In this document: piece by piece, positions 32,249 through 40,830 of the stretch
How positions within the stretch are numbered: position 1 is the first letter of the stretch
Layout of the letters: the number at the start of each line of letters is the position of its first letter
Source: Flavobacterium sp. UBA4098
GTDB lineage: Bacteria > Bacteroidota > Bacteroidia > Flavobacteriales > Flavobacteriaceae
DNA length: 49,205 nucleotides
Direction: 5' to 3'
Assembly: GCA_002382495.1 (NCBI GenBank)
Contig: DFXW01000034.1
Location: forward strand, 51,709 to 100,913
Notes under the pieces: model-generated
Database searches by the model: none
Seen by the model: only the letters and a program-made list of their open reading frames with translations
What the model was told of the DNA's origin: nothing
Program-made: the position numbers and the translations under genes

Positions 32249-34246
32249 ATGGACATTCAAAATACCATTCAAAACTTACGAGAGGAACTCAATCAACACA
32301 ATCATAATTATTATGTGTTAGATCAGCCCACTATTTCGGATTATGAGTTTGATTTGAAATTGGCACAATTACAAGATTTGGAAAATCAACACCCTCAGTT
32401 TTTTGATGAGAGTTCGCCTACGCAACGTGTCGGTGGGGCAATTACCAAGAATTTTGAAACAGTTCCACACGAACATCGCATGTACTCTCTAGATAATTCC
32501 TATTCGAAAGAAGATTTACTAGAATGGGAAAAACGAATTCAAAAAGTGTTGGGAGAGGTACCTTTGGAATACACTTGCGAGCTAAAGTATGATGGCGCCT
32601 CTATCAGTATTACCTACGAAAACGGAAAATTGAAACGAGCAGTTACTCGTGGTGATGGTTTTCAAGGTGATGATGTGACTAATAATATAAAAACCATTAA
32701 ATCAGTTCCGTTGCAATTGAAAGGGAATTACCCTCCTAAATTTGATGTGCGTGGAGAGATTATTTTGCCTTTCGCTGGATTTGAAAAAATGAACCAAGAG
32801 TTGATTGAAATTGGAGAAACACCTTATTCAAATCCTAGAAATACCGCTTCGGGAAGTTTAAAATTGCAAGACAGTACCGAAGTGGCCAAGCGCCCTTTGG
32901 ATTGTTTGCTGTATTTTCTAATTGGTAACCAACTACCATTTAATTCGCAAATTGAAAGTTTAGAGTCGGCAAGATCGTGGGGATTTAAAGCACCTAAAGA
33001 AGCGAAGCTGGCTAATAACTTAGAAGAAGTGTTTCAATTTATAGACTATTGGGATACGCACCGTCATAATTTGCCGTACGAAACCGATGGAGTAGTAGTG
33101 AAGGTAAATTCCTTTCAATACCAAGAAGAATTAGGCTACACTGCCAAATCCCCTCGTTGGGCAATTGCTTATAAATTTAAGTCGGAGCAAGTAGCGACAC
33201 GTTTGAATTCTATTTCCTATCAAGTGGGTAGAACAGGTTCTATTACACCTGTGGCCAATTTGGAACCGGTGCAATTGGCGGGAACTATTGTGAAACGTGC
33301 TTCGTTGCACAATGCGGACCAAATAGAAAAATTAGACATACGCGTTGGAGATACCGTTTTTGTTGAAAAAGGGGGAGAAATAATTCCTAAAATTATTGCA
33401 GTAGATGTGGCGCAACGTGATTTATTTGCTGAACCAACTAGCTATATTACACATTGTCCGGAATGTCAAACCGAATTAGTTCGTATCGAAGGAGAAGCCA
33501 ATCATTACTGTCCTAATTTTTACGGCTGTCCGCCACAGATTATTGGCCGAATCCAACACTATATTTCAAGAAAAGCAATGGATATTGAAGGACTAGGTGG
33601 AGAAACCGTCGCTTTGTTATTCAATAATGGATTGGTTCGTAATTATGCGGATTTATATGAATTGAAAGTAGAACAGATTTTGCCTTTGGAACGAATGGCT
33701 CAGAAATCGGCTGAGAATTTAGTCAATGGTGTTGCTCTTTCTAAAAACATCCCTTTTGAGCGTGTGTTGTTTGCATTAGGAATTCGCTATGTAGGGGAAA
33801 CTGTCGCTAAGAAATTAGCCAAACATTATAAAAATATTGATGCACTTCGTCAAGCCAGTTTAATGGATTTAATTTTGGTTGACGAAATAGGGGAGCGTAT
33901 CGCACAAAGTGTAATTGACTTTTTTGACAACCAAGAGAATCAGATTATCGTCGAAAGATTAAAATATTATGGTATACAATTGGAAACTGTAGAAAAGTTT
34001 AATCCCAACGCAACTGATAAATTGGATGGAAAAACCTTTGTAGTTTCGGGAGTATTCACCTTGTTTTCAAGAGACGAATTGAAACAAGCTATTGAAGACA
34101 ACGGTGGAAAAGTGGGAAGTTCTATTTCAGCTAAAACTGATTATGTAGTAGCAGGAGACAACATGGGGCCAGCTAAATTAGATAAGGCAAATAAGCTTAA
34201 CATCCCAATTATCTCTGAAGAAGAATTTCAAAAATTGATAGTATAA
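32249..34246 (+). CDS. ligA: NAD-dependent DNA ligase
   Basis: LigA seals nicks in replication and repair using NAD. The 665-residue protein has the full bacterial order: an Ia/NMN-binding domain at the N-terminus (YYVLDQPTISDYEFD), the adenylation domain with nucleophile Lys113 in ELKYDGASI, the OB domain, a Cys4 zinc finger (CPECQTELVRIEGEANHYCPNFYGCP, about 404-432), helix-hairpin-helix repeats (AFALGIRYVGETVAKKLA) and a BRCT domain (about 588-665, LDGKTFVVSGVF). All key blocks are intact. The convergent neighbour lies 3 bp away. The upstream hairpin at 32196-32237 may affect its expression. Confidence 0.97.
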   Translation: MDIQNTIQNLREELNQHNHNYYVLDQPTISDYEFDLKLAQLQDLENQHPQFFDESSPTQRVGGAITKNFETVPHEHRMYSLDNSYSKEDLLEWEKRIQKVLGEVPLEYTCELKYDGASISITYENGKLKRAVTRGDGFQGDDVTNNIKTIKSVPLQLKGNYPPKFDVRGEIILPFAGFEKMNQELIEIGETPYSNPRNTASGSLKLQDSTEVAKRPLDCLLYFLIGNQLPFNSQIESLESARSWGFKAPKEAKLANNLEEVFQFIDYWDTHRHNLPYETDGVVVKVNSFQYQEELGYTAKSPRWAIAYKFKSEQVATRLNSISYQVGRTGSITPVANLEPVQLAGTIVKRASLHNADQIEKLDIRVGDTVFVEKGGEIIPKIIAVDVAQRDLFAEPTSYITHCPECQTELVRIEGEANHYCPNFYGCPPQIIGRIQHYISRKAMDIEGLGGETVALLFNNGLVRNYADLYELKVEQILPLERMAQKSAENLVNGVALSKNIPFERVLFALGIRYVGETVAKKLAKHYKNIDALRQASLMDLILVDEIGERIAQSVIDFFDNQENQIIVERLKYYGIQLETVEKFNPNATDKLDGKTFVVSGVFTLFSRDELKQAIEDNGGKVGSSISAKTDYVVAGDNMGPAKLDKANKLNIPIISEEEFQKLIV

Positions 34247-34249
34247 TTA

Positions 34250-35164
34250 TTAAACTACAATTGATTTCCCTTTTGCAATGTTTTGTTTGTTGTTATCAAA
34301 GTAAAAATCAATACGTCCTAAGTTGATTCCATAGCATCCTACTTGATTGACTAAAACGTCTTTCCCTGCTTTGTTTTTGACTACCGTTGGTTTGTCTAAA
34401 AAAGTATGGGTATGACCACCAATGATTAAATCAATATCTTCGGTAAGCGCGGCCAATTTTAAATCACTGATTTTATCAGCATCTTCTTTGTTATATTTAT
34501 AACCAAGGTGAGACAAACAAATTACCAAATCGCATTGTTGTTCTTTTTTCAAGATGCGCACCATGTCTTGGCTAATTTCAACTGGGTCATTGTAAACGGT
34601 TTCTTTGTACCCTTTTTTATCTACTAATCCTTCCAATTCTATACCAAGTCCAAAAACACCAATTTTAATTCCGTCCTTGATGAATATTTTGTAGGGTTTT
34701 ACAAATTCGTCCATGACAGTATTCTTAAAATCATAATTGGCTGATATGAATTCAAAAGTAGCATGAGGCATTTGCGCTCGTAAACCATCAATTCCATTAT
34801 CAAAATCGTGATTTCCAATTGTAGATGCATCGTATTGCATCATACTCATTAATTTGAATTCCAATTCCCCACCATAATAATTAAAATAAGGGGTGCCTTG
34901 GAAAATATCACCTGCATCCAATAATAAGACATTTGGAGTTTCCTTACGGATAGATTCAATTAAAGCAGCTCTTTTACTTACTCCGCCCATATTGGCATTA
35001 CGAGGATCATCAGCAGGAAATGGGTCAATATGACTGTGTACATCGTTAGTATGTAAAATAGTAATTTTCTTTATGGTATCCGATTTAAAACTGCTTAAAG
35101 ACAATCCCAAACCTACAAAAGCAGAACTGGCTGCTGTTTTTTCTATAAAATCTCTTCTTTTCAT
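34250..35164 (-). CDS. Exported metallophosphatase (5'-nucleotidase catalytic part)
   Basis: The 304-residue protein is the catalytic half of a UshA-type 5'-nucleotidase. It begins MKRRDFIEKTAASSAFVGLGLSL, a twin-arginine-like signal. Metal ligands of the calcineurin-type fold: Asp41 and His43 (HTNDVHSH), Asp86 (DAGDIFQGT), Asn118-His119 (GNHDFD) and GGHTHTF near 251. The C-terminal substrate-binding domain of UshA is absent; the next gene upstream (18 bp away) codes for a separate protein resembling that domain. Together they probably hydrolyse nucleotides outside the cytoplasm. Split versions are common in Bacteroidota. It ends 3 bp from the ligA stop, convergent. Confidence 0.92.
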   Translation of the reverse strand: MKRRDFIEKTAASSAFVGLGLSLSSFKSDTIKKITILHTNDVHSHIDPFPADDPRNANMGGVSKRAALIESIRKETPNVLLLDAGDIFQGTPYFNYYGGELEFKLMSMMQYDASTIGNHDFDNGIDGLRAQMPHATFEFISANYDFKNTVMDEFVKPYKIFIKDGIKIGVFGLGIELEGLVDKKGYKETVYNDPVEISQDMVRILKKEQQCDLVICLSHLGYKYNKEDADKISDLKLAALTEDIDLIIGGHTHTFLDKPTVVKNKAGKDVLVNQVGCYGINLGRIDFYFDNNKQNIAKGKSIVV

Positions 35165-35182
35165 CTTTCTGTTATTTGGAAA

Positions 35183-35962
35183 TTATTCTTCAGTTATACG
35201 AATGTCATTAATTACTGGAATGGTATCGACTTCTTTAAAATAGTCAATCAGTATATTACGTAGTTTGTAATCCAAATCATATTTTTGAATTCCTTTTTTG
35301 AAAAAGTTCATATTGTCTCCGCCATTAGCTAAATAGTCATTGGTAGCTACATAATAAATGGTATTAATGTCTAAAGCTTGTCCTTGAACTAGAATGTTTT
35401 TTGCTGATAAATCCTTTGCAATTGTAAATGTCAATCCTGCTAAAGGATGGGATTTTTTGGTCGCAATAAAATAATCAACTAATTCTTGTATTTGTTCACC
35501 TTTTAATGCAATAACTACCAAGCTATTTTCAAAAGGCATGATTTCAAATGCGGTGCGCGCGCTTACGTTTCCTTTTGGTAGAATAGAACGAATTCCGCCA
35601 CTATTTAAAATACAAATCGAAATGGATTTTTTCTCTCTCAATTGAAATACTTTTTGACCCGCTTTTAATGAAACGTCTGCCATAAGATTTCCTAGTGGAG
35701 ATTGCCATTTTCCATTATTTTTGTCTAAAGTTTCAGGATTATATGCTAATATTTCACTTAAATCAGTATTAATATGGTTGCGATACGGGCTGATATATTT
35801 ATCTATTTCAGGAGTCTCTTGTACTGATTTTGCAATAGGAATGCGCTTCCCTTCAATTTTTGTCAATTGATACTGCGGTTTAGCGCAGGAAACAATTGTT
35901 AACGCTGTTATAATTATAACAAAAAGTTTGAAAAATTGATTATACTTTTTTAGTTTTACCAT
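35183..35962 (-). CDS. Lipoprotein with 5'-nucleotidase C-terminal domain
   Basis: The 259-residue product (from the ATG at 35962) starts with a lipoprotein signal ending IVSC, modified Cys26. The rest is the substrate-binding domain of UshA-type nucleotidases: GKWQSPLGNLMADVSLKAG (about 85-103), ILNSGGIRSILPKGNVS, FEIMPFENSLVVIALKGEQI, TFTIAKDLS, and ATNDYLANGGDNMNFF. It lacks the metallophosphatase core, which is in the next gene. I infer that it lies in the periplasm or outer membrane, anchoring substrates for the partner. A TTG at 35974 gives four more residues and no better signal. The downstream gene starts 18 bp later. Confidence 0.9.
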   Translation of the reverse strand: MVKLKKYNQFFKLFVIIITALTIVSCAKPQYQLTKIEGKRIPIAKSVQETPEIDKYISPYRNHINTDLSEILAYNPETLDKNNGKWQSPLGNLMADVSLKAGQKVFQLREKKSISICILNSGGIRSILPKGNVSARTAFEIMPFENSLVVIALKGEQIQELVDYFIATKKSHPLAGLTFTIAKDLSAKNILVQGQALDINTIYYVATNDYLANGGDNMNFFKKGIQKYDLDYKLRNILIDYFKEVDTIPVINDIRITEE

Positions 35963-36008
35963 TTCTAATGTCAATTATTAATTAGTTTTGTAACAAGGTA
36001 AATGTACT

Positions 36009-36533
36009 ATGTTTTTAAATTATTTCAAGAATTTATTTTTAAAATATACATTAAGAAATAGAAGGCAAGAGGTCAGTACCCTAGCTAGTACTTCCGCAAT
36101 ACGATCAGTTGGATTAGTGATAGACGAAACTAGTTTTTTTGAAAAAGAAAACTTAATAAAAGAATTGATTTCAAACGGTTTTTCTGCAAATTCGATTAGT
36201 ATTCTTGTTTACAGAGAGACTATGAATAAAAATGAAACCTATTTACATTACACTTTTAATTCAAGTATTTTAGATTGGAACGCTAGTATTAGCGATGCTG
36301 TTGTTACTAATTTCATTCAAACGGATTTTGATTTATTGGTGAGTTATTATGATATTGAAAAAATAATTTTATTATTGATAACAAACCGTTCGAAAGCCAA
36401 ATTTAAAGTTGGGTTTTCATCTATTGATAAGCGATTACATCATTTGACGATTACAACTCAAATTGGAAATTATTCGACTTTCGTTCATGAATTATTTAAA
36501 TATTTAAAAATATTAAACAAAATAGAATCTTAG
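36009..36533 (+). CDS. DUF6913 family protein
   Basis: The 174-residue protein resembles the flavobacterial DUF6913 group; I see no catalytic motif. The N-terminus is basic (FKNLFLKYTLRNRRQEV), followed by a Rossmann-like strand-helix pattern (VGLVIDETSFFEKENLIKELISNGF, ISILVYRET) and the IQTDFDLLVSYYDIEKIILLLITNRSKAKFKVGFSS region. No signal peptide. It ends 1 base before the dapA start codon, so the two are co-transcribed and probably coupled, a frequent layout in Flavobacteriaceae. Function unknown; a nucleotide- or phosphate-binding fold is only a guess. Confidence 0.78.
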   Translation: MFLNYFKNLFLKYTLRNRRQEVSTLASTSAIRSVGLVIDETSFFEKENLIKELISNGFSANSISILVYRETMNKNETYLHYTFNSSILDWNASISDAVVTNFIQTDFDLLVSYYDIEKIILLLITNRSKAKFKVGFSSIDKRLHHLTITTQIGNYSTFVHELFKYLKILNKIES

Positions 36534-36534
36534 T

Positions 36535-37416
36535 ATGCAATCATTAATAGGAACAGGTGTCGCTCTTGTAACGCCTTTTAAAGCGGATTTTTCAATTGAT
36601 ACAGAAGCATTAACTCGTATTGTTAATTTTTCCATTGACGGAGGTATAGAATATCTTGTAGTTCTTGGTACAACTGCTGAGAATGCTACTTTATCAGCAT
36701 CGGAAAAAGAAATTGTTATTGCTACGGTTATTGAAGCCAATAAAGGAAGATTGCCTTTAGTTTTGGGTGTTGGGGGGAACAATACTATGGAAGTAGTTGC
36801 AGAACTACAAACCAGAGACTTATCTTCTTTTGAAGCCATTCTTTCTGTTTCTCCTTATTATGTTAAACCTACGCAAGAGGGAATTTATCAGCATTTCAAA
36901 GCTATAGCTGAAGCTACTACTAAACCAATAATTTTGTATAATGTACCTGGCAGAACTTCAAGTAATATGTTGCCTGAAACAGTGGTACGTTTAGCAACTG
37001 ATTTTAAGAATATTGTTGCAATTAAAGAGGCTTCAGGTGATCTAGTTCAAGGTATTCAATTGTTAAAAACAAAACCAAAAGATTTCTTAGTTATTTCTGG
37101 AGATGATATGACAGCTTTGTCATTAACATTGGCAGGTGCTTCAGGTGTTATTTCTGTAATTGGGCAAGGTTTTCCAACTGCTTTTTCTGAAATGATTCGT
37201 CTGGGATTGAATCGAAAAGTTGATCAAGCCTTTCAAACTTTGTTTCAAATGACTTCCATTATTGATATGATTTTTGAACAAGGTAATCCTGCTGGGATCA
37301 AACAAGTGTTCCAATCGTTAGGAATAGCAAATAATACGGTTCGTTTACCTTTAGTAAAAGTAGATGAATCATTAGCTAATAGGATTGATCAATTTGTTCA
37401 AAATAGCAATAAATAA
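36535..37416 (+). CDS. dapA: 4-hydroxy-tetrahydrodipicolinate synthase
   Basis: DapA condenses pyruvate with aspartate semialdehyde, the first step of the lysine/diaminopimelate branch. The 293-residue TIM barrel has Schiff-base Lys164 (IVAIKEASGD), Tyr135 and Arg140 (YNVPGRT), Tyr109 (PYYVKPTQEG), and the Thr46-Thr47 pair in GTTAENATL. GTTAEN replaces the E. coli GTTGES; similar changes are known in Bacteroidota. It follows the DUF6913 gene by one base. The product feeds peptidoglycan and lysine synthesis. A 138-bp promoter-bearing gap precedes bamD. Confidence 0.96.
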   Translation: MQSLIGTGVALVTPFKADFSIDTEALTRIVNFSIDGGIEYLVVLGTTAENATLSASEKEIVIATVIEANKGRLPLVLGVGGNNTMEVVAELQTRDLSSFEAILSVSPYYVKPTQEGIYQHFKAIAEATTKPIILYNVPGRTSSNMLPETVVRLATDFKNIVAIKEASGDLVQGIQLLKTKPKDFLVISGDDMTALSLTLAGASGVISVIGQGFPTAFSEMIRLGLNRKVDQAFQTLFQMTSIIDMIFEQGNPAGIKQVFQSLGIANNTVRLPLVKVDESLANRIDQFVQNSNK

Positions 37417-37453
37417 AGCCAATTTCTTTTGCTTTTTTTTAACTTAAAAATAT

Positions 37454-37484
37454 TTTGTAGTCGCTAAATTAATACCTAAATTTG
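37454..37484 (+). promoter_or_regulatory. Promoter of the bamD-rpoZ-coaBC operon
   Basis: TTTG (37454-37457), a 19-nt spacer and TAAATTTG (37477-37484) match the Bacteroidota consensus. The ATG of bamD lies 70 nt downstream, leaving a leader of about 60 nt. Confidence 0.85.
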
Positions 37485-37554
37485 CGAGCTTAACTTCGGT
37501 ATGCTTGTATCAGGTTGATTTCAATCTGAACTAAACGTATTTTAAAGTATATTA

Positions 37555-38349
37555 ATGAAAAAAATTGTATCACTCATAATAATCATTGTTCTTTTGGCTT
37601 CGTGTAACGAATACCAAAAAGCATTGAAATCCGAAGATCCTGCCGTGAAATTAGCAATGGCAACTAAAATGTACGAAGCTAAAAATTACAATAAAGCGAT
37701 TCGTATTTTTGAACAAATTACATCTGTTTACCGAGGCAAACCAGAATCTGAGAATTTATACTTTATGTTTTCTCAATCGTATTATAATACAAAACAGTAT
37801 TATTTAGCAGGGTACCAATTTGAAAGCTTTGTATCAAGTTTTCCAAAAAGTGAGAAAGCACAAGAAGCTTCATTTTTAGGCGCTAAAAGTTATTCTATGT
37901 TATCTCCAGTATATTCTTTAGATCAAACAGACACTTCAAAAGCGATAGAGAAATTACAAGCATTTATTGATACCTATCCTAACTCTGAGTATTTAGGTGA
38001 AGCTAATTCAATCGTAAAAAATCTTAATGAGAAATTAGAACGTAAGGTTTTTGAGAATGCAAAAGGATACAATACTATTTCAGATTATAAGTCGGCATTA
38101 GTGGCATTAGATAATTTTATTGCAGATTACCCTGGTACTCCTTTTAAAGAAGAAGCCTTATTTTACAAATACGATTCGGCTTACCAATTAGGAATCAATA
38201 GTGTCCCTTCAAAAATGGAAGAACGTTTGAATGTTGCCAAAGTAGCTTATGCTAATTTGATTAAATTCAAAGCTGATACAAAATATAAAAAACAAGCAGA
38301 CGAAATGTTAGCTCGTGTAGAAAAAGATTTACAAAAATTTATTAAATAA
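37555..38349 (+). CDS. bamD: Outer membrane protein assembly factor BamD
   Basis: BamD is a lipoprotein of the Bam machine that inserts beta-barrel proteins. The 264-residue protein has a signal peptide ending LLASC (Cys17) and tetratricopeptide-like repeats across the mature part: AMATKMYEAKNYNKAIRIFEQI (about 35-56), FSQSYYNTKQYYLAGYQFESFVSSFPKSEKAQEASF, and KLQAFIDTYPNSEYLGEAN. This is the typical Bacteroidota BamD (YfiO-like) with the conserved ExxAxxxLGxK-style end. It is first in the operon with rpoZ, coaBC, DUF4835 and recN. The Oar-like receptor and other barrels in the window would be clients. Confidence 0.94.
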   Translation: MKKIVSLIIIIVLLASCNEYQKALKSEDPAVKLAMATKMYEAKNYNKAIRIFEQITSVYRGKPESENLYFMFSQSYYNTKQYYLAGYQFESFVSSFPKSEKAQEASFLGAKSYSMLSPVYSLDQTDTSKAIEKLQAFIDTYPNSEYLGEANSIVKNLNEKLERKVFENAKGYNTISDYKSALVALDNFIADYPGTPFKEEALFYKYDSAYQLGINSVPSKMEERLNVAKVAYANLIKFKADTKYKKQADEMLARVEKDLQKFIK

Positions 38350-38357
38350 ATAAAGTC

Positions 38358-38675
38358 ATGGATTTAAAAAAGACGAATGCTCCAGTAAATACAATAACAT
38401 ACAACAAAACAGTTATTGAAGAACCTACTGGTAACGTGTATGAAGCAATTACCATTATGGCTAAAAGAGCAAACCAAATCAATTCTGAAATTAAAAAAGA
38501 ATTGACTGAAAAATTAGAGGAGTTTGCTACTTATAACGACAGTTTGGAAGAAGTTTTTGAAAACAAAGAACAAATTGAAGTGTCAAAATTCTACGAAAAA
38601 TTGCCTAAGCCACACGCTTTAGCAGTTCAAGAATGGTTAGACGATAAAATCTACCACAGAGACTCAAATAAATAA
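38358..38675 (+). CDS. rpoZ: DNA-directed RNA polymerase omega subunit, Bacteroidota type
   Basis: The 105-residue protein is the Bacteroidota version of RNA polymerase omega (Rpb6-like). The core NVYEAITIMAKRANQINSEIKKELTEKLEEFA (about 27-58) contains the conserved Arg-Ala-x-Gln-Ile-Asn that contacts the beta' subunit. The C-terminal extension with EQIEVSKFYEKLPKPHALAVQEWLDDKIYHR is typical of this phylum. It starts 8 bp after bamD and is followed 10 bp later by coaBC, an arrangement conserved across Bacteroidota, which supports the assignment in spite of the low similarity to E. coli RpoZ. Confidence 0.9.
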   Translation: MDLKKTNAPVNTITYNKTVIEEPTGNVYEAITIMAKRANQINSEIKKELTEKLEEFATYNDSLEEVFENKEQIEVSKFYEKLPKPHALAVQEWLDDKIYHRDSNK

Positions 38676-38685
38676 TACAGTTACC

Positions 38686-39927
38686 ATGTCAGTTTTAAAC
38701 GGTAAGAAAATTTTGCTAGGTGTTTCTGGCGGAATTGCAGCCTATAAAACTGCTTCATTGGTACGACTCTTTATAAAAGCAGGTGCACATGTCCAAGTGA
38801 TCATGACACCTGCTTCTAAGGTTTTTGTTACCCCACTTACATTAGCTACCTTATCTAAAAATCCTGTATATTCGACTTTTTATGATACTCCAGAGGATGT
38901 GTCAGTTGAGGAATCTCTTATAAACGGCGAAGGAGTTTGGAATAATCACGTAGAATTAGCCCTTTGGGCGGATATAATGTTAATTGCTCCTGCTACAGCC
39001 AATACCTTGTCAAAAATGGCTTCAGGCACTTGTGATAACTTACTTTTAGCTACTTATTTATCGGCTAAATGTCCAGTTTATTTTGCACCTGCAATGGATT
39101 TGGACATGTACAAACATCCAAGTACATTGGCTAATTTTAAAGCATTACACGAATTTGGAAATACTATTATTCCTGCCGAAAATGGCGAATTAGCAAGTGG
39201 TTTGTCTGGCGAAGGCAGAATGGCTGAACCAGAAAATATCCTCGCTTTTATTGAAGCAGATATTGCAAATAAACTACCTCTTAAAGGAAAAAAAATATTA
39301 GTTACTGCTGGCCCAACCTATGAAGCGATTGATCCTGTGCGTTTTATTGGAAATCATTCATCAGGCAAAATGGGATATGATATCGCTATGTGTGCAGCAC
39401 AGTTAGGCGCATCCGTACTACTAGTATCGGGTCCAACTCATTGTAAAGCGAATCACACAGGGATTCAAATACTACCTGTAGTTTCAGCACAAGAAATGTA
39501 TGATGTTTGTCATACCTATTTTTCACAAGTTGATGTAGCTATTGCAGCCGCAGCAGTTGCTGATTATAAACCCAAAAATGTAGCTTCGCAAAAAATTAAA
39601 AAATCAGATGCTGAATTTTCTATCGAATTAGAAAAAACAAAAGATATTTTGGCCTATTTAGGAGCGGTGAAGAAAAACCAAATGGTAATTGGTTTTGCTC
39701 TGGAAACTGAAAATGAAACTGAAAACGCCAAGTTGAAGATTCAGAAAAAAAACTTAGATTTGATTGTTTTAAATTCGCTTCAAGATGAAGGGGCTGGTTT
39801 TCAAAAAGAAACCAATAAAGTCACTTTCATTGATAAAAATTTCAATATTCAACCCATGGAATTGAAATCAAAAGAAGCAGTAGCAGCAGATATTATAAAC
39901 AAGGTAATAGCCTATTTCAATGCGTAA
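38686..39927 (+). CDS. coaBC: Bifunctional phosphopantothenoylcysteine decarboxylase / phosphopantothenate-cysteine ligase
   Basis: CoaBC makes 4'-phosphopantetheine from phosphopantothenate and cysteine in CoA synthesis. The 413-residue fusion has the FMN-binding CoaC half (1-185: KILLGVSGGIAAYKTASLVR, HVELALWADIMLIAPATANTLSKMASG with the catalytic His, and GEGRMAEPENIL) and the CoaB half (about 186-413: ILVTAGPTYEAIDPVRFIGNHSSGKMGYDIA, AAAVADYKP, KIKK, VIGFALETE). It works in one route with panB and coaE in this window. Its last 8 bp overlap the next gene. Confidence 0.97.
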   Translation: MSVLNGKKILLGVSGGIAAYKTASLVRLFIKAGAHVQVIMTPASKVFVTPLTLATLSKNPVYSTFYDTPEDVSVEESLINGEGVWNNHVELALWADIMLIAPATANTLSKMASGTCDNLLLATYLSAKCPVYFAPAMDLDMYKHPSTLANFKALHEFGNTIIPAENGELASGLSGEGRMAEPENILAFIEADIANKLPLKGKKILVTAGPTYEAIDPVRFIGNHSSGKMGYDIAMCAAQLGASVLLVSGPTHCKANHTGIQILPVVSAQEMYDVCHTYFSQVDVAIAAAAVADYKPKNVASQKIKKSDAEFSIELEKTKDILAYLGAVKKNQMVIGFALETENETENAKLKIQKKNLDLIVLNSLQDEGAGFQKETNKVTFIDKNFNIQPMELKSKEAVAADIINKVIAYFNA

Positions 39928-40804
39928 TCTAGTTGTTGTATTCTTTTTATTAATTGGAATAACTGTAAACTCCCAACAGTTAAATTGCACCATTACAGTC
40001 AATTCACAACAAATTACGAATGTAAATCAGCAAATTTTCAAAACCTTACAGTCTTCCTTAACAGACTTTGTGAATAAAACCGATTGGACGGGACAGGTGA
40101 TGAAGCAAAATGAAAAAATCAACTGTTCGATTTATATCAATCTTACTTCAGGTTCATCAGATCAATTCTCAGGAACGGTTCAAGTTCAATCGTCACGACC
40201 TATTTTTAATTCCTCTTATTCGAGTCCTGTTTTTAATTTTAATGACAAAGATTTTAATTTTCGTTACGTTGAATATGAAAATTTAATTTACAATCCTAAT
40301 GCGTTTGATTCCAATTTAGTAGCAGTAATAGCGTATTACTGTCATGTAATTTTGGGATTGGATGCTGATTCGTTTGTAGAAAATTCAGGAACACCTTTTT
40401 TAGATGCAGCACAAAATATTGCTTCTATGGCACAACAAAGCGGTTTCAAAGGATGGACACAATCGGAGGGCAATCAAAACAGGTACTTTTTAATTTCAGA
40501 TTTATTATCGCCAACATTTAAAGATATTCGTTCAGCTTCCTATCAATACCATTCGGCTTTAGACGGAATGACTACAGATTTGAAAGCGGCAAAAGAAAAA
40601 GTAAAATCAGCTGTAATCGGGCTAAAGAACGTACATTCGGTTAGACCTAATGCTTTTTTAACGAGAGTGTTTTTTGATGCCAAATCGGATGAAATTGTTT
40701 CTATTTTTTCCGGAGGACCAAGTATTTCTATTACAGATTTAGTTGATAATTTAAATAGAGTTTCTCCCATGAATTCAAGTAAATGGAGTACTATTAAATA
40801 TTAA
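39920..40804 (+). CDS. Exported DUF4835 protein
   Basis: The 294-residue protein has a signal peptide (1-18, ending TVNSQ) and is the DUF4835 family of Bacteroidota. LNCTITVNSQQITNVNQQIFKTLQSSLTDFVNKTDWTG (21-58) is the usual start; the middle contains NFRYVEYENLIYNPNAFDSNLVAVIAYYCHVILGLDADSF. The function is unknown, but the family is nearly always between coaBC and recN, as here. It overlaps coaBC by 8 bp, so translation is coupled. Likely periplasmic. Conserved position next to bamD suggests, without proof, an envelope role. Confidence 0.88.
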   Translation: MRNLVVVFFLLIGITVNSQQLNCTITVNSQQITNVNQQIFKTLQSSLTDFVNKTDWTGQVMKQNEKINCSIYINLTSGSSDQFSGTVQVQSSRPIFNSSYSSPVFNFNDKDFNFRYVEYENLIYNPNAFDSNLVAVIAYYCHVILGLDADSFVENSGTPFLDAAQNIASMAQQSGFKGWTQSEGNQNRYFLISDLLSPTFKDIRSASYQYHSALDGMTTDLKAAKEKVKSAVIGLKNVHSVRPNAFLTRVFFDAKSDEIVSIFSGGPSISITDLVDNLNRVSPMNSSKWSTIKY

Positions 40805-40830
40805 AATAAACCCCAAGCAACCTTGCTACA

